Assembly (NCBI GenBank): GCA_030263385.1
Contig: SZOX01000017.1
Span: forward strand, 9,019-73,018
Source of the DNA: Zeimonas sp003577305
GTDB lineage: Bacteria > Pseudomonadota > Gammaproteobacteria > Burkholderiales > Burkholderiaceae_E
Direction of reading: 5' to 3'
Length of the DNA: 64,000 nucleotides
The position numbers and the translations under genes were made by a program. The notes beneath the pieces are model-generated. The model saw nothing but the letters and a program-made list of their open reading frames with translations. It was not told where the DNA came from and did not search any database. This document shows, in pieces, positions 25,067-32,891 of the stretch (its first letter is position 1; each line of letters begins with the position of its first letter).

Positions 25067-25321
25067 GGCTGCCTTCGGAGATTGTCGGGGCGCCGGCGCG
25101 CTGCAGGGAGGCAGCGCTCGCTCGCGGTCTGCGGCTGCCGGGTCACGAGCGCAGAGTCTGACGCGAGCGCGCCGTTGCCGCAACCGTCCCGATCAATGCC
25201 TGTCGATCGCGATCGGCCGATCGCGGCGCCGATGGCCGATCGCCGCGCCGCGCGCCGATCCGCTGCGCGACGCCGGGGCGCGGCTGGATGGCGCGCCGGT
25301 TTCCGGTCATGATGCGCGCGC

Positions 25322-26617
25322 ATGAACTGGATCTTCCTCGGCATCGTGCTTGCCGCCTTCGCCGTCGCCGGCTGGCGGCAGTTCGCGCACGTGTCGGTGG
25401 CAGGCGCGCCGTCGCCGATGGAGGTGCTGTCGAGCTCGATGATCTCGTCGGCCGGCGGCGCCGTGGAGCTGGCGATCGGCCTGGTCGGCGTGATGGCGCT
25501 GTTCCTCGGGCTGATGAAGGTCGCCGAGGAAGGCGGGCTGCTCACCGTGATCGCGCGCCTGATCCGGCCGCTGATGACGCGGCTGTTCCGGGAGGTGCCG
25601 CCCGAGCACCCGGCGATGGGGGCGATGATCCTCAACCTCTCGGCCAACGCACTGGGCCTGGGCAACGCGGCGACGCCGTTCGGCATTCGCGCGATGCAGG
25701 AGCTCGACCGGCTCAATCCGCGGCCCGGCACCGCGACGAACTCGATGGCGTTGTTCCTCGCGATCAACACGTCGAGCGTCACGCTGCTGCCCACCGCGGT
25801 GATCGCGCTGCGCGCGGCGGCCGGCTCGTCGGACCCGGCGGGCATCCTGCCGACGACCCTGTTCGCATCGATCTGCGGGACGATCGCGGCGGTGCTCGCG
25901 GCGCTCTGGCTGGCGCGCTTCTTTCCGGTGGGCGCCCCCGACGCTGCCGCGGCCGGCATCGACCGGCCCTGGATTCGCGACGGCGCGCAGCGCGAGGCGC
26001 TGCCGGCGGACCCTGGCGCGTATCCGCCCTGGGCCTCGGTGCTGGCGATCGGCGGCCTCGTCGCGCTGATCCCGCTCACGATCGTCTGGGGCAAGACGCT
26101 GTCGCCGTGGATCGTGCCGGGCCTGATGGCCGGCTTCCTGCTCTTCGGCGCGCTGCGCGGCGTGCGCGTCTACGAGGCGTTCGTCGAAGGCGCGAAGGAG
26201 GGCTTCCGGGTGGCGGTGCGCATCATTCCGTACCTGGTCGCGATCCTGGTGGCGGTCGGCATGCTGCGTGCGAGCGGCGCGCTCGATGCGACCGTGGCCG
26301 CGCTCGGCCACTACACCGCGAAGGTCGGGCTGCCGCCCGAGGCGCTGCCGATGGCGCTGCTGCGCTCGCTGTCGGGGTCGGGCGCCTATGGCGTGATGGC
26401 GTCGATCATCAACGACCCGGCGATCGGCCCAGACAGCTACACCGGCTACCTGGTGAGCACGCTGCAGGGCTCGAGCGAGACGACCTTCTACGTGCTGGCG
26501 GTGTACTTCGGCGCGGTGCAGGTGCGCCGCGTGCGCCACGCGCTGGCCGCAGCGCTCGTCGCCGACCTGGTTGCGGTGATCGCCGCAGTGGTGATCTGCC
26601 GCTGGCTGTTCGCGTAG
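25322..26617 (+). CDS. Nucleoside-recognition (Gate) membrane protein, SpmA-SpmB fusion type
   Basis: A 431-residue membrane protein with two Gate domains. The N-terminal SpmA-like half contains VGVMALFLGLMKVAEEGGLL and LNLSANALGLGNAATPFGI. The C-terminal SpmB-like half contains VYEAFVEGAKEGFRVAVRIIPYLVAILVAVGML and a GSGAYGVM segment. In spore formers SpmA and SpmB are separate; fused versions are common in proteobacteria and are not sporulation genes. The role is probably transport of nucleosides or small solutes; this is not proven. It lies before the TPP riboswitch-cytX unit. Confidence 0.85.
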   Translation: MNWIFLGIVLAAFAVAGWRQFAHVSVAGAPSPMEVLSSSMISSAGGAVELAIGLVGVMALFLGLMKVAEEGGLLTVIARLIRPLMTRLFREVPPEHPAMGAMILNLSANALGLGNAATPFGIRAMQELDRLNPRPGTATNSMALFLAINTSSVTLLPTAVIALRAAAGSSDPAGILPTTLFASICGTIAAVLAALWLARFFPVGAPDAAAAGIDRPWIRDGAQREALPADPGAYPPWASVLAIGGLVALIPLTIVWGKTLSPWIVPGLMAGFLLFGALRGVRVYEAFVEGAKEGFRVAVRIIPYLVAILVAVGMLRASGALDATVAALGHYTAKVGLPPEALPMALLRSLSGSGAYGVMASIINDPAIGPDSYTGYLVSTLQGSSETTFYVLAVYFGAVQVRRVRHALAAALVADLVAVIAAVVICRWLFA

Positions 26618-26689
26618 CGACTGCTGAACGCGTGCCGGAATCCGGTTACACTCGACACGGCGCGTGGGGTCGAAGATGGCCCGCGCGCA

Positions 26690-26780
26690 TCTGCTGGGGG
26701 TGCCGCGCCGCAGATCCGTCTGCGGCGCAGCTGAGACCAAACCCTTCGAACCTGATCGGGGTAATGCCCGCGCAGGGAAG
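26690..26780 (+). promoter_or_regulatory. TPP riboswitch (THI element)
   Basis: The conserved THI blocks are present in order: GGGGTGC, a perfect 10-bp P3 extension (GCGCCGCAGA / TCTGCGGCGC with TCCG loop, 26705-26728), GCTGAGA, ACCCTT, GAACCTGATC, GGGTAATGCC and GCGCAGGGAA. It ends nine bases before the cytX ATG, so the ribosome site overlaps the 3' end of the aptamer. Control is therefore likely at translation: TPP binding hides the start. Confidence 0.93.
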
Positions 26781-26785
26781 CCGCC

Positions 26786-28099
26786 ATGACGACGATCGCC
26801 CGCAACACCGCCCTGATTCCGCTGTCCGCCGCCGACCGGCTGTTCGGCTGGCGCGACCACGCCGCGCTGTGGCTCAGCCTCGGCGTGGGCCTGCTGGTGA
26901 TGCAGGTGGGCGCCTACCTGGTGCCGGCGCTCGGCACGCAGGCGGCGCTCGCGGCGATCGTCGGCGGCTCGGTGATCGGCGCCGGCCTGCTCGGCTGGAC
27001 CGCGAAGATCGGCTGCGACAGCGGGCTCTCCAGCGCCGGCCTGATGCACGCCACTTACGGCAGCAGCTTCGCGCGGTTGCCGGTGGTGCTGAACATCGCC
27101 CAGCTGATCGGCTGGACCACTTTCGAGACGGTGGTGATGCGCGACGGCGTGCTCGGAATCGCGAGGCAGGCGGGCGCGATCGCGCCGCTCGCCGACCCGG
27201 CGACAGCAGCCCCCGGCGTCGGCGATGCGACCGCGACGCTGCCGCTGCCCGAAGTGCTGGTCACGCTGGCGTTCGGCCTGCTGCTGGTCGGCCTGCTGAC
27301 GGGTTCGATGGTCGGGCTGGTGCGCAAGTTCATCGGCCGCTTCGGGCTGCCGCTGGTGATCCTGTCGCTGCTGTGGCTGTCGTGGCAGTTCCTCGGCAAG
27401 GCGCAGGCGATCGGCTGGTCGACGGTCTGGAACCGGCCCGGCGACGGCGGCATGAGCACGCTGGCGGCGCTCGACCTGGTGATCGCGATGCCGATTTCGT
27501 GGCTGCCGCTGGTGGCCGATTTCTCGCGGCACGGCCACGACGGCCGCAGCGCGCTGCACGGCACCTGGCTCGGCTACGCGGTCGCCAACGTCTGGTGCTA
27601 CGCGCTCGGGGTGCTGGTGGCGCTCACCACGCCGTCGCCCGATCTCGTTTCGGCATTGCTGCTCGCGCAGGGCGGACTGGTCGCGCTCGGCCTGATCCTG
27701 ATCGACGAAGTCGACAATGCCTACGGCGACCTGTACTCGGCATCGGTGGGCGGCCACAGCCTGGCTCCCGGCTGGAGCACGCGCCGCTGGGCCGTGCAGC
27801 TGGCGGTGCTGTGCACCGCGCTGGCACTGGTGCTGCCGATGCACAGCCTCGAGCCGTTCCTGCTGATGCTCAGCTCGGTGTTCGTGCCGCTGTACGGGGT
27901 GATTCTCGGGCGGCTGGGCGGCCGGGCCGACGTGCCGTCGCTGGTGGGCGCAAGGCGTGTGGATCGCAGCGCGGTCGTGATCTGGGTGCTCGGCGTGGCC
28001 GTCTTTCACCTGCTGCCGCAGGTCTCGACGCAGCTCGGCTCGGCGCTGCCGACGCTGGCCCTGACCTTCGTGCTGGCGCGCCTGACGCGCAAGACCTGA
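26786..28099 (+). CDS. cytX: Putative hydroxymethylpyrimidine transporter CytX
   Basis: A 437-residue, 12-helix transporter of the cytosine/purine/thiamine (NCS1-like) family: GWRDHAALWLSLGVGLLVMQVGAYLVP at the start, GLMHATYGSSFARLPVVLNIAQLIGW, and ISWLPLVADFSRHG. Its position immediately after a TPP riboswitch identifies it as the thiamine-precursor (HMP) importer CytX rather than a cytosine permease. It imports the pyrimidine half of thiamine when TPP is low. Confidence 0.9.
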   Translation: MTTIARNTALIPLSAADRLFGWRDHAALWLSLGVGLLVMQVGAYLVPALGTQAALAAIVGGSVIGAGLLGWTAKIGCDSGLSSAGLMHATYGSSFARLPVVLNIAQLIGWTTFETVVMRDGVLGIARQAGAIAPLADPATAAPGVGDATATLPLPEVLVTLAFGLLLVGLLTGSMVGLVRKFIGRFGLPLVILSLLWLSWQFLGKAQAIGWSTVWNRPGDGGMSTLAALDLVIAMPISWLPLVADFSRHGHDGRSALHGTWLGYAVANVWCYALGVLVALTTPSPDLVSALLLAQGGLVALGLILIDEVDNAYGDLYSASVGGHSLAPGWSTRRWAVQLAVLCTALALVLPMHSLEPFLLMLSSVFVPLYGVILGRLGGRADVPSLVGARRVDRSAVVIWVLGVAVFHLLPQVSTQLGSALPTLALTFVLARLTRKT

Positions 28100-28100
28100 T

Positions 28101-28130
28101 TTGACAGGCCCGGCGCCATCGGCTTACCTT
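28101..28130 (+). promoter_or_regulatory. metX promoter
   Basis: A consensus -35 TTGACA (28101-28106), 18 bp, then a weaker -10 TACCTT (28125-28130). The transcript would start at about 28137, just before the SAM-II aptamer, which is the right spacing for a leader RNA. Confidence 0.55.
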
Positions 28131-28144
28131 TGCCCCGGTCTCAT

Positions 28145-28200
28145 CGCGCCGATTTGAAGATCAGCTTGCGGGCGCGTTACAAGTACGGCTAAAGCGGCCA
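28145..28200 (+). promoter_or_regulatory. SAM-II riboswitch (metA/SAM_alpha motif)
   Basis: The aptamer blocks align with SAM-II: P1 CGCGCC (28145-28150) pairs with GGCGCG (28171-28176). The loop begins GATTTGA, a CTTGCG segment precedes the 3' P1 strand, and the pseudoknot strand carries GCTAAAGCGG (28188-28197). It sits between the promoter and metX, the usual target. Excess S-adenosylmethionine should switch metXW off. Confidence 0.87.
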
Positions 28201-28216
28201 GGCCCACGACCGATCG

Positions 28217-28252
28217 AGCCCGACCCGCAAGCAAGCCGGTCGGGCTTTTCGT
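28217..28252 (+). terminator. Intrinsic terminator in the metX leader
   Basis: The stem AGCCCGACC / GGTCGGGCT (28217-28225 with 28238-28246) is a nine-pair perfect helix. It is followed by TTTTCGTTT. It lies between the SAM-II aptamer and metX, so it is probably the expression platform of the riboswitch (transcription attenuation). Confidence 0.75.
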
Positions 28253-28279
28253 TTCCAGCACAGCTTCCGTCTCGCAGAC

Positions 28280-29488
28280 TTGAACCACGCCCTCGAGTCA
28301 CAGATCCTGTCGCCGCCGCCTGGCTCGGCAGGCATCGTCACGCCGCAGCGGATGCGCTTCGAGCAGCCGCTGGCGTTGCGCAGCGGCGCATCGATCGCCG
28401 GCTACGAGCTCGTCTACGAAACCTACGGCACGCTGAACGCCGAGCGCTCGAACGCGGTGCTGGTCTGCCACGCGCTGAACGCGGGCCATCACGTGGCCGG
28501 TGTCTACGCCGACGACCCCGACAACCTCGGCTGGTGGGACAGCATGGTGGGGCCGGGCAAGCCGGTGGACACCGAGCGCTTTTTCGTCGTCGGCGTGAAC
28601 AACCTCGGCAGCTGCTTCGGGTCGACCGGTCCGATGAGCATCGACCCGGCCACCGGCAAGCCCTACGGTCCCGATTTCCCGGTGGTCACCGTCGAAGACT
28701 GGGTGCACGCGCAGGCGCGGCTCGCCGATGCGCTGGGCATCGGGCGCTTCGCCGCGGTGATGGGCGGCAGCCTGGGCGGCATGCAGGCGCTTGCGTGGAC
28801 CACGCTGTATCCGCAGCGCGTCGCGCACTGCGTCGCGGTGGCGACCGCGCCGAAGCTGTCGGCGCAGAACATCGCGTTCAACGAGGTCGCGCGCCGGGCG
28901 ATCATCACCGACCCCGATTTCCACGGCGGACGCTTCTACGATCACGGCGTGGTGCCGGCCCGCGGACTGCAGGTGGCGCGGATGATCGGCCACATCACCT
29001 ACCTGTCCGACGACGTGATGGGCGAGAAGTTCGGCCGCGCGCTGCGCCGCCACGTGACCGACACGGTGCTGCGCAACGACTACCGGTTCACCTTCGACGT
29101 CGAGTTCGAGATCGAGTCGTACCTGCGCTACCAGGGCGAGAAATTCTCGGGCTACTTCGACGCGAACACCTACCTGCTGATCACGCGCGCGCTCGACTAC
29201 TTCGATCCTGCGCTGTCCTGCGGCGGCGACCTCGCGCGTGCGCTCGCGCCGGCGCAGGCCGACTTCCTGCTGGTGTCGTTCACCACCGACTGGCGCTTCG
29301 CGCCCGGACGCAGCCGCGAGATCGTCGAGGCGCTGCTCGCCAACGGGCAGCGCGTCACCTACGCCGAAGTCGACGCGCCGCACGGGCACGACGCGTTCCT
29401 GCTCGACGACCCGCAGTACATGGCGGTGATGCGCAGCTGGTTCGAGCGCGTGCACCGCTCGGTGCGCGCGCCGGGAGGCGCGCGATGA
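28280..29488 (+). CDS. metX: Homoserine O-acyltransferase MetX
   Basis: A 402-residue alpha/beta hydrolase-fold enzyme that acylates homoserine, the first committed step to methionine. Features: IVTPQRMRFEQPLALRSG, NAVLVCHALNAGHHVAG, the nucleophile elbow MGGSLGGMQAL with S164, and the catalytic Asp and His in FTTDWRF and PHGHDAF. The pair NNLGSCFGS / MSIDPATG is family-typical. The start is a TTG at 28280, chosen because homologues have a short lead before IVxPQ; an ATG at 28352 would remove conserved sequence. It is co-translated with metW (4-bp overlap). Confidence 0.93.
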   Translation: MNHALESQILSPPPGSAGIVTPQRMRFEQPLALRSGASIAGYELVYETYGTLNAERSNAVLVCHALNAGHHVAGVYADDPDNLGWWDSMVGPGKPVDTERFFVVGVNNLGSCFGSTGPMSIDPATGKPYGPDFPVVTVEDWVHAQARLADALGIGRFAAVMGGSLGGMQALAWTTLYPQRVAHCVAVATAPKLSAQNIAFNEVARRAIITDPDFHGGRFYDHGVVPARGLQVARMIGHITYLSDDVMGEKFGRALRRHVTDTVLRNDYRFTFDVEFEIESYLRYQGEKFSGYFDANTYLLITRALDYFDPALSCGGDLARALAPAQADFLLVSFTTDWRFAPGRSREIVEALLANGQRVTYAEVDAPHGHDAFLLDDPQYMAVMRSWFERVHRSVRAPGGAR

Positions 29489-30111
29489 CGACGGGCGCGG
29501 CGGCGCACGGGCCCGGGGGCCAGGGAAACGGCCTGCGCGCCGACCTCGCGCGGATCGCCGACTGGATCGCGCCCGGTTCGCACGTGCTCGACCTCGGCTG
29601 CGGCGACGGCGCGCTGCTGGCGTACCTCCAGTCGGCCAAGGGCTGCAGGGGATACGGCGTGGAGATCAACGACGAGCAACTGCTCGCCTGCATGCGCAAG
29701 GGCGTCGACGTGATCCAGCAGGACATCGAGGCGGGGCTGGGCATGTTCCACGCGCCGTCGTTCGACGTGGTCGTCCTGTCGATGGCGATCCAGATGACGC
29801 ACCAGACCGAGCGCGTGCTGCGCGAGATGAGCGAGGTCGGCCGCGAAGGCATCGTGTCGCTGCCGAACTTCGGTCACTGGACCCACGCCTGGTCGCTGCT
29901 GCGCGGGCACATGCCGGTGTCGCGCGAGCTGCCCTTCGAGTGGTTCGACACGCCGAACCTGCACATGTCGACGGTGCGCGACTTCGAGGACTTCCTGCGC
30001 CGCCTCGGGCTGGTGATCACCGGCCGCGTGTTCCTGCGCGATGGCAAGCCGGCCGGCTGGCTGCCGGCGCTGCGTTCGACGCAGGCGATCTACCGTTTCA
30101 GGCGGGGGTGA
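29485..30111 (+). CDS. metW: Methionine biosynthesis protein MetW
   Basis: A 208-residue MetW: SAM-binding motif I HVLDLGCGDGALLAYLQ, then GYGVEINDEQLLACMRKGVDVIQQDIEAGL and VVLSMAIQMTHQTERVLREMSEVG. A C-terminal block (LPNFGHWTHAWSLLRGHMPVSRELPFEWFDTPNLHMSTVRDFEDF) is diagnostic for MetW. It forms a complex with MetX in organisms that carry metXW and is required for its activity. ATGA overlap with metX couples translation, and the same SAM-II leader should control both. Confidence 0.93.
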   Translation: MTTGAAAHGPGGQGNGLRADLARIADWIAPGSHVLDLGCGDGALLAYLQSAKGCRGYGVEINDEQLLACMRKGVDVIQQDIEAGLGMFHAPSFDVVVLSMAIQMTHQTERVLREMSEVGREGIVSLPNFGHWTHAWSLLRGHMPVSRELPFEWFDTPNLHMSTVRDFEDFLRRLGLVITGRVFLRDGKPAGWLPALRSTQAIYRFRRG

Positions 30112-30121
30112 GTCGCGCCGC

Positions 30122-30418
30122 TCAGCGCACGTCGGCGTACTCGGGCGTGCGCGCGATCACCACCCGCACGTACGAGCAGGTCGGCACCAGCCGGATCCTG
30201 CCGGCGCGCGCCCACTGCACCACCGCGTCGACCAGCCGGCGCGCGAAGTTGCCCCCGCGCATGGCCGGATCGACCCAGGTGTGGTCGACCACCGCCACGC
30301 CGTCGGCGAGCGAGTAGGTGAGCTCGGCGATGCGCCGGCCCTCGCGTTCGATGAAGAACTCGCCGCGACGTCCATCGGACTCGTGCCGGATCGGATCTTC
30401 GACGGGGGGTGCGGTCAT
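30122..30418 (-). CDS. GNAT-like N-acetyltransferase (YjdJ/Acetyltransf_CG type)
   Basis: A 98-residue minimal GNAT: GEFFIEREGRRIAELTYSLADGVAVVDHTWVDPAMRGGNFARRLVDAVVQWAR, with the acetyl-CoA loop R-G-G-N-F-A-R-R-L and a C-terminal LVPTCSYVRVVIARTPEYADV. The length and the TCSYVRVVI block identify the small Acetyltransf_CG family. The substrate is unknown. It is convergent with metW. Confidence 0.86.
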   Translation of the reverse strand: MTAPPVEDPIRHESDGRRGEFFIEREGRRIAELTYSLADGVAVVDHTWVDPAMRGGNFARRLVDAVVQWARAGRIRLVPTCSYVRVVIARTPEYADVR

Positions 30419-30465
30419 GCCGGATTCGGATGGCGTGCAATCGGGAAGGGGAAGGGCCGGATCGG

Positions 30466-31623
30466 TCAGCCGGTCGGCGCAAGCCGCAGCAGCCGGCCGT
30501 CGGTCTCGTCGGTGAGAAGATACAGCAAGCCGTCGGGCCCCTGGCGCACGTCGCGCACCCGCTCGCCGAGGTCGGTGAGGAGCCGCTCCTCGCGCACGAT
30601 GGTGTCGCCGTCGAGTTCGAGGCGCGCGAGCAGGCGAAACTTCAGCGAACCGACGAACAGGCTGCCCTGCCAGCCGGCGTAGCGGTTGCCGGTGCAGAAG
30701 GCCATGCCGGAGGGTGCGATCGACGGTGTCCATTGCCACAGCGGCGGCGTCACGTCGGCGCGCTCGGTGCCTTCGCCGATCTTCGAGCCGGTGCCGTATT
30801 CGCGCCCGAAAGTGATCACCGGCCAGCCGTAATTGGCGCCGGCGCGCTCGATGTTGACCTCGTCGCCACCCTGCGGGCCGTGCTCGTGCGTCCACAACTG
30901 CCCGGTCGCCGGATGCAGCGCCGCGCCCTGCACGTTGCGGTGGCCGTACGAGTGGATCTCGGGCAGTGCGCCGGCGCGTTTCACGAACGGGTTGTCCGGC
31001 GGCACGCTGCCGTCGGGGCGGATGCGGACGATCTTGCCGTAGTGGTTGTCGAGCGTCTGCGCGCGATCGCGCTGCGAATAGCGGTCGCCGAGCGTGACGA
31101 ACAGCGTGCCGTCGCGCGCGAACACCAGCCGCGAGCCGAAGTGGTTGCCGCCGGAGGTGCGGTCTTTCTGGGCGAAGATCACGCGCGCATCGCGCAGCGC
31201 GGGGGCCGTGCCGTCGACGAATCGGGCGCGCGCGACCGCAGTGCGCGCGCCGCCCGCTCCCGGCTCGCTGAACGAAAGGAAGACCGCCCGATCGCGCGCG
31301 AAATCGGGGCCGAGTGCGAGGTCGAGCAGCCCGCCCTGGCCGCCGGCCTGCACCCTCGGCACGCCGGGCAGCGGTGCCGACATGCGGCCGTCGGGCGACA
31401 CGATGCGCAAGCGCCCCGGGCGCTCGGTGACCAGCATGCGGCCGTCGGGCAGGAACGCGAGCGACCATGGATGCTCCAGGCCGCGCGCCAGTTCGACGAC
31501 CTCGATCGAGCGTGGGGCGGCTGCCAGTGCGGTCGAGCGCGTGGCGGCCGCGCCGAGCACGGGCGTTGCCGCCAGCGTGCGCAGCAGCCCGCGACGGCGA
31601 AAGTCGGGGCCCGGGCCGCTCAT
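30466..31623 (-). CDS. PQQ-dependent sugar dehydrogenase (soluble glucose/sorbosone dehydrogenase family), Tat-exported
   Basis: A 385-residue beta-propeller enzyme. A twin-arginine-like signal (RRRGLLRTLAATPVLGAAA) leads to the periplasm. The GSDH signatures are HPWSLAFLPDGRMLVTERPGRLRIV, GGQGGLLDLALGPDFARDRAVFLSFS, NHFGSRLVFARDGTLFVTLGDRYS, and LYLLTDETDGRLLRL. PQQ oxidises an aldose or aldehyde substrate; specificity is unknown. Its ATG overlaps the crotonase stop (ATGA), so it belongs to the RuBisCO-like operon. Confidence 0.85.
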   Translation of the reverse strand: MSGPGPDFRRRGLLRTLAATPVLGAAATRSTALAAAPRSIEVVELARGLEHPWSLAFLPDGRMLVTERPGRLRIVSPDGRMSAPLPGVPRVQAGGQGGLLDLALGPDFARDRAVFLSFSEPGAGGARTAVARARFVDGTAPALRDARVIFAQKDRTSGGNHFGSRLVFARDGTLFVTLGDRYSQRDRAQTLDNHYGKIVRIRPDGSVPPDNPFVKRAGALPEIHSYGHRNVQGAALHPATGQLWTHEHGPQGGDEVNIERAGANYGWPVITFGREYGTGSKIGEGTERADVTPPLWQWTPSIAPSGMAFCTGNRYAGWQGSLFVGSLKFRLLARLELDGDTIVREERLLTDLGERVRDVRQGPDGLLYLLTDETDGRLLRLAPTG

Positions 31624-32429
31624 TGCGGTCGCCGTTTCTCGTCGAGCAGCCGCGCGAGGCGCGCGCGCAGCTCTTCGGATGCGAGGCTCTCGCGGTACGC
31701 GTCGGCCATCGACGCCATCGCCGCGCGGCCGGCCTCGCTCTCCAGGCCGGCGCGCGCGAGCGCGTGCAGGTGCTGCTTCATCTGCGCGACCACGCCGGGT
31801 GCGGTGCGCGAAATGTTGTCCAGGTAGGCGTCGACGCGCGTGCACAGCGCGTCGCGCGGCACCAGGTCGGTGAGGAAACCGATGCGCAGCATCTCGTCGG
31901 ATTCGATCGTCATCGCGGTGAGCATCAGCTTGCTCGCTGCGGGCAGGCCGAGCCGCGTCAGGTAACGTCGCAGGCCGCCGGGGTAGTAGTGCAGGCCGAA
32001 CTTCGCGGCCGGCATGAACATCTTCAGTCCGGGCGAGCCGATGCGGAAGTCGCAGCACAGCGCGAGGTCGGTCGCACCGCCGTAGACGCTGCCGTTGAGC
32101 GCCGCGATCGTCGGGAACGGCAGCGTTTCGAGCGCGTCGAGCATGCGCTCGAAGCGCGCGTCGAGTTCGTCGACGATCGCCTGCAGCGTGTAGCCCGAGC
32201 TGAAGGTCTTCTCGCCGGCGCCGGTGATCACCAGCGCGCGCGTGCCCCCGCCGGTGGCCAGCTGCTCGAACAGCGCGAGCAGCGCGTCGACGTCGGCCGG
32301 GTCGAGGCGGTTGTGTTCGGCCGGACGGTTCAGCGTGAGCCGCACGAGGTTGCCGGCGCGCTGCGCGAGCGGGGCGCCCGCGTGCGCGGCGAGCGGTTCG
32401 GCGGCGACGCCGGCGAAGCGGTCAGCCAC
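31620..32429 (-). CDS. Enoyl-CoA hydratase/isomerase (crotonase) family protein
   Basis: A 269-residue crotonase: NLVRLTLNRPAEHNRLDPADVDALLALFEQL, oxyanion-hole segments SSGYTLQ and LNGSVYGGATDLALCCDFRIGS. The second catalytic Glu region, normally PEVxLGLxPGxG, reads MPAAKFGLHYYPGGLRRYL, so the usual PE is PA. A normal hydratase mechanism is therefore doubtful; an isomerase, decarboxylase or hydrolase role is possible. The start is GTG 32429, overlapping the cupin gene by 8 bp, and the end overlaps the sugar dehydrogenase. Membership in the operon is firm, the reaction is not. Confidence 0.8.
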   Translation of the reverse strand: MADRFAGVAAEPLAAHAGAPLAQRAGNLVRLTLNRPAEHNRLDPADVDALLALFEQLATGGGTRALVITGAGEKTFSSGYTLQAIVDELDARFERMLDALETLPFPTIAALNGSVYGGATDLALCCDFRIGSPGLKMFMPAAKFGLHYYPGGLRRYLTRLGLPAASKLMLTAMTIESDEMLRIGFLTDLVPRDALCTRVDAYLDNISRTAPGVVAQMKQHLHALARAGLESEAGRAAMASMADAYRESLASEELRARLARLLDEKRRPQ

Positions 32430-32889
32430 TGCTTTCGTCTCCGGTGCGGATGAACGCGGCGACCTGCGGCGTGCGCCGCAGCGCGGCGAGTTCCTGCGCA
32501 TCGGGCAGTTGCGGGCGGTCGCGATCCTTGTCGACCAGGCACAGGAAGCCGAGCGGCGAATCGGCGTCGGCCCGGAACTGGTGCCAGGCGAGCGGCGGCA
32601 CCCTGACCAGGTCGTGCGCCGCCACCGCATGCACCTGGTCGCCGACCAGGCAGCGGCCGCGCCCGCGCAGGATCATGACCGCGTGCGCATGCCGATGGCG
32701 CTCGAGCGTGGAGTAGCCGCCGGGCGCGATCTCGAAGTAGCGCCATTCGCAGGGCAGGTCGTGCTCGTGAAACAGCACCTGCCGCGTGATGTCGCGAAAC
32801 GGCGCGCTGCCTTCTTCCTTGTAGCGCGCGAGGTCGACGCGCTCCCAGCGGAAGCCGGGCTGCGCCTTGCGGATCGGGGAGTCGGTCAT
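32422..32889 (-). CDS. Cupin-domain protein, partner of the RuBisCO-like protein
   Basis: A 155-residue single cupin. The first cupin motif is GGYSTLERHRHAHAVMILRG (metal ligands H65/H67/H69, the usual Glu position replaced), the second is VRVPPLAWHQFR with H103. It follows the RuBisCO-like gene by 2 bp. In Rhodospirillum rubrum an RLP-cupin pair converts 5-methylthioribulose-1-phosphate via 5-methylthioxylulose-5-phosphate to deoxyxylulose-5-phosphate and methanethiol; this cupin looks like the second enzyme of that route. That role is inferred from the pairing. Confidence 0.8.
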   Translation of the reverse strand: MTDSPIRKAQPGFRWERVDLARYKEEGSAPFRDITRQVLFHEHDLPCEWRYFEIAPGGYSTLERHRHAHAVMILRGRGRCLVGDQVHAVAAHDLVRVPPLAWHQFRADADSPLGFLCLVDKDRDRPQLPDAQELAALRRTPQVAAFIRTGDESSG

Positions 32890-32891
32890 GA

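Noticed and set aside
25307..28009. A 900-codon minus-strand frame opposite the Gate and cytX genes
   Set aside because: Its translation is arginine/histidine/glutamine-rich with no domain, and it runs across a TPP riboswitch; it is the shadow of the plus-strand genes.
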